Shown piece after piece: positions 59,935 through 64,000 of a stretch of DNA of 64,000 nucleotides. Numbering within the stretch: the stretch's first letter is position 1; each line of letters begins with the position of its first letter. This DNA is from Chitinophagaceae bacterium IBVUCB1 (lineage in GTDB: Bacteria; Bacteroidota; Bacteroidia; Chitinophagales; Chitinophagaceae): positions 954,744 to 1,018,743 of the forward strand of contig NFUW01000002.1 in the NCBI GenBank assembly GCA_002127285.1. The letters are read 5' to 3'. The position numbers and the translations under genes were made by a program. The notes below the pieces were generated by a model that saw only the letters and a program-made list of their open reading frames with translations, made no database searches and was not told where the DNA came from.

Positions 59935-60486
59935 TTAAAGCTGCGTAGCAGTATAAACTACATCTACAGTATAAGTACCTGCAGGGTATGCAAAGCCTGG
60001 CTGCGCTTGGTATAGTACACCAAATGTTTGGTTGCCACCGTTTGCAGCGTTTGTTATCAGGTTAGCTGCTGTAGCGCTAAGACCGCTATATGCACTTGTG
60101 CTGAAAGGGCTTGCTACAGTTCCGCCAGTTGTGTTACCACCTACTTTCAGGCTCAATACGCCACTTACAGGCATTACAGGAGCAGGTGTTACAGCACCAG
60201 TGTAAGTAAAGTTAGCATTGTTGGTACGAACCGTTACACCGAAACGGCGGTTAGAACGTACACGCAGTGTTTGCTCAGATGATGCTACACCGTTTGCGTA
60301 GTCGTTTACTGTGTTGAAAGCCAGATTAACAGCAGCACCTGTAGCAGTACCAGACCCTGTGAAAGTCAATTCGATTGCGTTGCTCAGATTCAGGTTAACT
60401 GTTTGTGTAGCAGTAGATGAAGGAGACTGTGCTTTAGCAGCAAAACCAGTGATACCCAGAGCGATGATTGCAATTACCTTTTTCAT
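59935..60486 (-). CDS. small secreted beta-rich protein, duplicated locus copy 2
   Basis: 183 residues, same length as copy 1 at 4847-5398. Residues 1-107 are the same or nearly the same, and the last ~20 (PGFAYPAGTYTVDVVYTATQ) match. The segment between is replaced by a different sequence of the same length, without the Cys of copy 1. Promoter, leader, GTTAAC boxes and terminator are also duplicated. This pattern suggests a recent copy with a variable patch, or gene conversion of the conserved ends. Confidence 0.72.
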   Translation of the reverse strand: MKKVIAIIALGITGFAAKAQSPSSTATQTVNLNLSNAIELTFTGSGTATGAAVNLAFNTVNDYANGVASSEQTLRVRSNRRFGVTVRTNNANFTYTGAVTPAPVMPVSGVLSLKVGGNTTGGTVASPFSTSAYSGLSATAANLITNAANGGNQTFGVLYQAQPGFAYPAGTYTVDVVYTATQL

Positions 60487-60541
60487 AATTTTTGTTTGTT
60501 TTAATTTGATTGATTTGTTTTTGTTTGTTCGTTTGATGATG

Positions 60542-60573
60542 CAAAGATGCTATCATCCACCCCCGATAGCCAA
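60542..60573 (-). promoter_or_regulatory. promoter of secreted-protein copy 2
   Basis: TTG, 21-bp spacer, CATCTTTG on the minus strand, as in copy 1. Confidence 0.5.
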
Positions 60574-60586
60574 AAAAACTGGCTTG

Positions 60587-60625
60587 GTTAACCCCAGCTT
60601 AGCAACTGGTTAACGGGCGATTAAC
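60587..60625. promoter_or_regulatory. phased GTTAAC boxes upstream of copy 2
   Basis: GTTAAC at 60587 and 60609 and the variant ATTAAC at 60620, with the same 22- and 11-bp spacing as upstream of copy 1. Confidence 0.4.
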
Positions 60626-60701
60626 AAAAACGGTGTAATGTATTGATTGTCAATAAGCATCGTATGCTTACTAAACCAATGAAAATGATGAAAAAGATGT
60701 A

Positions 60702-61376
60702 CTACCCCCTTGCCCCGAATAGCATACTGCCAATGCGTACCATGGTGCTGCCCTCGGCAATGGCTATGTTGTAGTCGCCACTCATGCCTATGCTGCATGT
60801 ATTGAATTGTGGCTGTGCTATGAAATAGGTAGCTTTAATGTGTTTGTAAAAATTGTGTAGCCGTGCAAACTCTGCCCTTACCTGCGCTTCATCGTCCGTA
60901 AACGTAGCCATACCCATCAGCCCGCATATTTGTATGTGTTGCAGTGTGTCCTTTTGTGCTTCGTAGTAGTCCAGCAGTTCTATCATGCCTCGCTCGTCCA
61001 GCCCGTGCTTGGTATCTTCGTTTGCTATATGCAATTGCAGCAATATGTTGATGGTACGGTTGTGTTTGGCAGCTTGCTTATCTATTTCCTGCAATAGCTT
61101 AAAGCTATCTACCGCATGTATCAGGTATACAAAGGGGGCTATGTATTTTACTTTATTGCTTTGCAGGTGTCCTATATAATGCCAGCGTATATCTTGTGGT
61201 AATACAGGTTGCTTATCTACCAATTCCTGTACATAGTTTTCACCAAAATCTCGTTGCCCTGCATTGTATAATGCCTGCACATCGGCAGCAGGTTTTGTTT
61301 TAGATACTGCTACCAGCGTTATGCTCTTTGCAGCCAGTTCGTTGGTAAGCTGCTGCCATACTTCCAGATTTACCAT
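60702..61376 (-). CDS. YggS/PROSC-family PLP homeostasis protein
   Basis: 224 residues of the fold-type III PLP-binding barrel. VAVSKTKP near residue 24 contains the PLP-binding Lys. FGENYVQEL, HYIGHLQSNK, GLMGMATF, and the C-terminal GMSGDYNIAIAEGSTMVRIGS-type phosphate loop complete the signature. These proteins buffer PLP and prevent amino-acid imbalance, with no catalysis. It lies 9 bp after panB, so both are in one operon. Near the 3' end is the border of the duplicated secreted-protein unit. Confidence 0.92.
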   Translation of the reverse strand: MVNLEVWQQLTNELAAKSITLVAVSKTKPAADVQALYNAGQRDFGENYVQELVDKQPVLPQDIRWHYIGHLQSNKVKYIAPFVYLIHAVDSFKLLQEIDKQAAKHNRTINILLQLHIANEDTKHGLDERGMIELLDYYEAQKDTLQHIQICGLMGMATFTDDEAQVRAEFARLHNFYKHIKATYFIAQPQFNTCSIGMSGDYNIAIAEGSTMVRIGSMLFGARG

Positions 61377-61385
61377 ACCCTGCTA

Positions 61386-62201
61386 TCAGTATTGTTCCTT
61401 TTCGTTGGGAAAATCTTTGCTCTTTACGTCTTTTACATACGCTTCGGTAGCGGTCTTTATCTGGTCGTACAGATTGAGATAACGGCGCAGAAAACGTGGC
61501 GAAAAGTCTTTGTTGATGCCCAGCATATCGTGCATTACCAGCACTTGTCCATCTACATGCATACCTGCACCAATACCTATAATGGGTATCTTCACCTCGT
61601 CTGCCACTCGCTTGCCCAGTGTTGCAGGTATTTTTTCTAACACAATAGAAAAGCATCCTGCCTCTTGCAGCAGGTGTGCATTCTTTACCAATTGTTCCGC
61701 CTCGGCTTCTTCCCTTGCACGTACTACATACGTACCGAATTTGTAGATAGACTGCGGTGTAAGCCCCAAGTGCCCCATAACGGGTACGCCTGCGCTGATG
61801 ATGCGCTTTACAGACTCTAACACTTCTTCCCCACCCTCTAATTTGATGGCGTGTGCACCTGTTTCTTTCATAATGCGGATGGCGGAGTTGAGTGCTTCTT
61901 TGCTATTGCCCTGATAAGTGCCGAATGGCAAATCTACCACCACAAGGCAACGGCTGATGGCACGTACTACGCTTTGGGCATGGTATATCATCTGGTCGAG
62001 CGTGATGGGGAGTGTGGTTTCGTGCCCTGCCATTACATTGGATGCGCTATCGCCCACTAGCAGTACATCTATACCTGCATCGTCCAGTATGCGTGCCATA
62101 GAGAAATCGTATGCCGTGAGCATAGATATTTTTTCGCCTTGCTGCTTCATCACTTGCAGCGTATTAGTGGTAACTTTCGTTATTTCTTTGTGTACAGACA
62201 T
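61386..62201 (-). CDS. panB: 3-methyl-2-oxobutanoate hydroxymethyltransferase
   Basis: 271 residues, first step of pantothenate synthesis (ketopantoate from alpha-ketoisovalerate and methylene-THF). Key motifs: [19 protein letters not shown] near 22, [17 protein letters not shown] (Mg-binding Asp), [25 protein letters not shown], and catalytic Glu in IVLEKIP. Full length. A CCCCGAAAGGGG palindrome lies just upstream of the start. panC/panD are not in the window. Confidence 0.95.
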   Translation of the reverse strand: MSVHKEITKVTTNTLQVMKQQGEKISMLTAYDFSMARILDDAGIDVLLVGDSASNVMAGHETTLPITLDQMIYHAQSVVRAISRCLVVVDLPFGTYQGNSKEALNSAIRIMKETGAHAIKLEGGEEVLESVKRIISAGVPVMGHLGLTPQSIYKFGTYVVRAREEAEAEQLVKNAHLLQEAGCFSIVLEKIPATLGKRVADEVKIPIIGIGAGMHVDGQVLVMHDMLGINKDFSPRFLRRYLNLYDQIKTATEAYVKDVKSKDFPNEKEQY

Positions 62202-62209
62202 AAACTAAA

Positions 62210-62232
62210 ACCCCAAACCCCGAAAGGGGCTT
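62210..62232. repeat. REP-like CCCCGAAAGGGG palindrome upstream of panB
   Basis: The palindrome is ACCCCGAAAGGGGC-type, about ten bases 5' of the panB start codon, and related to the elements at 8044-8137 and 63199-63225. Confidence 0.45.
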
Positions 62233-62287
62233 CCTATTGTATAATGAATGTAAAGATAGATATACAATTTGAATAGAATACTTCTTG

Positions 62288-62749
62288 CTATTCAGGTTGT
62301 GTGAAGATATATGCTTCGTTATAATCTATGCCGAACTTCTGCAGCATATCTTTGTATTCTTCCAGAAAGCTTGTTTTCTTATGATGTTCTTGTTGGTTGG
62401 CAATATAGTTTACCACATTATCCAATTGAGATTTGGAATAAGAGAATGCACCAAAACCATCTTGCCAGTTGAACTTAGTAGGTGTAAGTTTTTCTTTATT
62501 AATCCATTCAGAGGATTCGCCTTTTACTACCCGCATCAATTCAGAAATAGATTGCGCAGGATGCAAGCCGATAAGCATGTGCAAATGGTCGGGCATATTA
62601 TTTATAGCCAGCATTTTGTGATGATGGTTTTGAACAATGGCGGTTATGTATAGTCGAAGCCTTTCGTCCCATTCGGGTTTTAGCATAGCGGCACGGTATT
62701 TTACGGCAAATACAAAGTGAATGTACAGTTGGGTGTATGTGTTTGGCAT
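62288..62749 (-). CDS. IS200/IS605-like Y1 transposase, possibly REP-associated (RAYT)
   Basis: 153 residues from the ATG at 62749 (MPNTYTQLYIH), the usual start of these proteins. HUH motif MPDHLHML (near 68-75) and catalytic Tyr in the helix NVVNYIANQQEHH (near 115-120). Both catalytic elements are intact, so it may be active. A tight cluster of palindromic REP sequences lies immediately 5' of it; no TnpB and no second terminal structure are seen. This favours a RAYT-type gene over a complete IS200 element. Confidence 0.82.
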   Translation of the reverse strand: MPNTYTQLYIHFVFAVKYRAAMLKPEWDERLRLYITAIVQNHHHKMLAINNMPDHLHMLIGLHPAQSISELMRVVKGESSEWINKEKLTPTKFNWQDGFGAFSYSKSQLDNVVNYIANQQEHHKKTSFLEEYKDMLQKFGIDYNEAYIFTQPE

Positions 62750-62813
62750 CCGATTGGTATTGACGATACAATTAAATAAGTGTATGTAAATTATATGTTG
62801 TTGCACATTGTTT

Positions 62814-63175
62814 TTGCCCAGATGATTACACACATTGTTTTTGTTCCGATGATTACATATTGTTTTGTCCCTACGGGACAAGAATAAAATAACGAACATC
62901 TGGATACAAGTGCTACAAAGCTTTCAGTCCTATGGACTGCTCGTAGTAATCTAATACCCTTGCTTTAAATACCTAAATGCCCCAGCGGGGCTAAAGCTTT
63001 GTAGCATACAAAACCAAAAAAAACTGCCCCAGCGGGGCAGAACATGAACATCACACATTAATTTGCCCAGATGATTACTTATTGTTTTGTCCCTACGGGA
63101 CAAGAATAAAATAATGCACATGTGGCTACAAGTGCTACAAAGCTTTCAGTCCTACGGACTGCTCGCATAATAATA
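62814..63175. repeat. REP palindrome cluster next to the transposase
   Basis: Two copies of a ~85-bp unit (62860-62943 and 63082-63165), each with TTGTCCC-TAC-GGGACAA and CAGTCC-TA[TC]-GGACTG hairpins joined by TGCTACAAAGCTTT. Between the copies are two further hairpins, GCCCC-AGC-GGGGC (62979-62991) and CTGCCCC-AGC-GGGGCAG (63024-63040). AAAGCTTTGTAGCA (62993-63006) is the exact reverse complement of the linker motif. This fills most of the gene-free stretch 62750-63214. Confidence 0.85.
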
Positions 63176-63198
63176 TAATATCCTTATTGTGAAAGACA

Positions 63199-63225
63199 TT
63201 CCCCCTTTAGGGGCTTAGGGGGTAA
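63199..63225. repeat. REP-like CCCCTTTAGGGG palindrome overlapping a coding 3' end
   Basis: CCCCCTTTAGGGG-CTTAGGGGG: the palindrome extends across the stop codon of the HMG-CoA lyase gene, so the last codons (Thr-Pro-stop) are made of repeat sequence. Confidence 0.55.
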
Positions 63226-64000
63226 ACACCTCTGCCGCCATCATCCATGCTTTATTAAATGCTTCTCTGTTGATGGGGATTGCGATGTTATTTTTATCTG
63301 CCCACTGTAGTATGTTTTCGGTGGCTATGTTGCCTACCAGTTCGTCCTCTGCCATCGGGCAGCCGCCTATGCCTTTCATGGCACTATCAAAACGCAGGCA
63401 ACCGTTTGCGTATGCAGTTTGTATTTTTTCTTCCCAAGTATCTGCGGTGCTATGGAAATGCGCACCTATGTGTATGCCCTTAAACTCGGGCACCAGTGTT
63501 TTGAATATATACTCAATATTATCGGGCTTGGCTACGCCTACGGTATCAGACATGGCAATGGTTTTTATACCCATCTGTGCCAACTGCCCTACCCATTTGA
63601 TGGCTACCTCTGCACTATATTCATCGCCATACGGATTGCCAAAACCCATAGATATATATACTACCAATTCTTTGCCATGCTGCACGCATAGCTGTTGTAT
63701 TTCCTCTACCTGCTGTAGCGACTCTGCAATGGTCTTATTGGTATTGCGTAGCTGAAATGTTTCTGATATAGAAAACGGAAAACCGAGATAGTGTATCTGC
63801 TCGTACCCTACGGCTTCTGCTGCACCGCGTGTGTTGGCTATAATGGCTAGCAGCTTGGTATCAACACCGTCCAATTGCAGTTGGGGTATCACCTCTTTGG
63901 TATCGGCAAGCTGCGGTATGGCTTTGGCAGATACGAACGAACCAAAGTCCAACACATCAAAGCCTACCTGTAGCAGTGCGTTCAGGTATTTCACCTTTAC
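63215..64000 (-). CDS. hydroxymethylglutaryl-CoA lyase (5' truncated by window edge)
   Basis: 261 codons visible; the reading frame is open to the last base, so the N-terminus lies outside. A GTG at 63994 is internal. Present: VGFDVLDFGSFVSAKAIPQLADT near the left end, YLGFPFSISETFQ, MGFGNPYGDEY, AMSDTVGVAKP, and the metal-binding HFHST. The flexible catalytic loop follows in GIGGCPMAEDELVGNIATE, where Cys is catalytic. It cleaves HMG-CoA to acetoacetate and acetyl-CoA in leucine catabolism. The stop codon lies inside a REP-like palindrome. Confidence 0.92.
   Translation of the reverse strand, partial: VKVKYLNALLQVGFDVLDFGSFVSAKAIPQLADTKEVIPQLQLDGVDTKLLAIIANTRGAAEAVGYEQIHYLGFPFSISETFQLRNTNKTIAESLQQVEEIQQLCVQHGKELVVYISMGFGNPYGDEYSAEVAIKWVGQLAQMGIKTIAMSDTVGVAKPDNIEYIFKTLVPEFKGIHIGAHFHSTADTWEEKIQTAYANGCLRFDSAMKGIGGCPMAEDELVGNIATENILQWADKNNIAIPINREAFNKAWMMAAEVFTP

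Noticed and set aside
4847-60486. Composite transposon bounded by the two copies of the secreted-protein locus
   Set aside because: The copies are 55 kb apart with core housekeeping genes between, and neither carries a transposase.
62814-63175. CRISPR array
   Set aside because: The repeats are palindromic, of several kinds and irregularly spaced, with no unique spacers; no cas genes.

Overview
The window reads as chromosome of a Bacteroidota bacterium, most likely from the Chitinophagales/Sphingobacteriales side. The evidence is: three proteins with type IX secretion (T9SS) C-terminal sorting domains; a GldB-type gliding lipoprotein; Bacteroidota-restricted families (DUF4294, DUF4295, DUF6427, DUF3078); bacillithiol deacetylase BshB1; little sign of Shine-Dalgarno sites; and repeated TAnnTTTG -7 promoter boxes, several with a TTG/TTTG element about 19-23 bp upstream. 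No rRNA, prophage or CRISPR array was found. Gene density is high and almost every convergent gene pair is separated by a hairpin terminator.

Layout. 1-6.5 kb: the 3' part of an LptF/LptG permease, two tandem Cys-rich lipoproteins, a T9SS cargo protein, dusB, a small secreted protein (copy 1 of a duplicated locus), an SRPBCC protein and a GNAT acetyltransferase. 6.7-9.4 kb: rplK-rplA-rplJ-rplL, detached from nusG and rpoBC and carrying repeat insertions in two spacers. 9.4-18.4 kb: aqpZ, an FAD-dependent dehydrogenase, dsbD, purQ and a run of envelope genes. 18.5-22.2 kb: a DUF4294 gene, an AT-rich putative phage-abortive-infection (AbiC-like) gene bracketed by TGTTCAA/TTGAACA repeats, bshB1, and rpmB-rpmG-DUF4295. 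22.5-28 kb: an amidase/pseudo-amidase pair, the pyruvate dehydrogenase E2 gene and dnaX. 28-38.8 kb: a CAP-domain protein, an M28 peptidase, DUF4349, an RRM protein, MlaD, three paralogous outer-membrane barrels, a thioesterase, an MBL hydrolase and a TlpA-like thioredoxin. 38.9-41.6 kb: rpmE2, a GlmU-like protein, tpiA, tRNA-Glu and tRNA-Arg. 41.6-53.8 kb: a predicted seven-bladed-propeller T9SS protein, an AsmA-like protein, trmN6/tsaD, scpA, DUF3078 and gldB. 53.9-64 kb: nadE, a hybrid sensor kinase with an upstream delta-60-repeat T9SS protein, copy 2 of the duplicated secreted gene, panB-yggS, an IS200/RAYT-type transposase with a REP palindrome cluster, and the 3' part of HMG-CoA lyase.

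Most of the content is housekeeping (translation, tRNA modification, NAD, pantothenate, purine, PDH) and envelope biology. The less ordinary points are: A9 tracts in dnaX and dsbD, each followed almost at once by a UGA in the -1 frame, so that slippage would yield gamma-like or periplasm-only short products; the AbiC-like gene inside a repeat cassette; a recent duplication of a secreted-protein locus with helically phased GTTAAC boxes; a pseudo-amidase that has lost its catalytic glutamate; heptanucleotide repeat arrays (rplJ-rplL spacer, dnaX leader, downstream of the TlpA-like gene); and a transposase with adjacent REP palindromes. All function calls come from reading the sequence alone; no database search was run.
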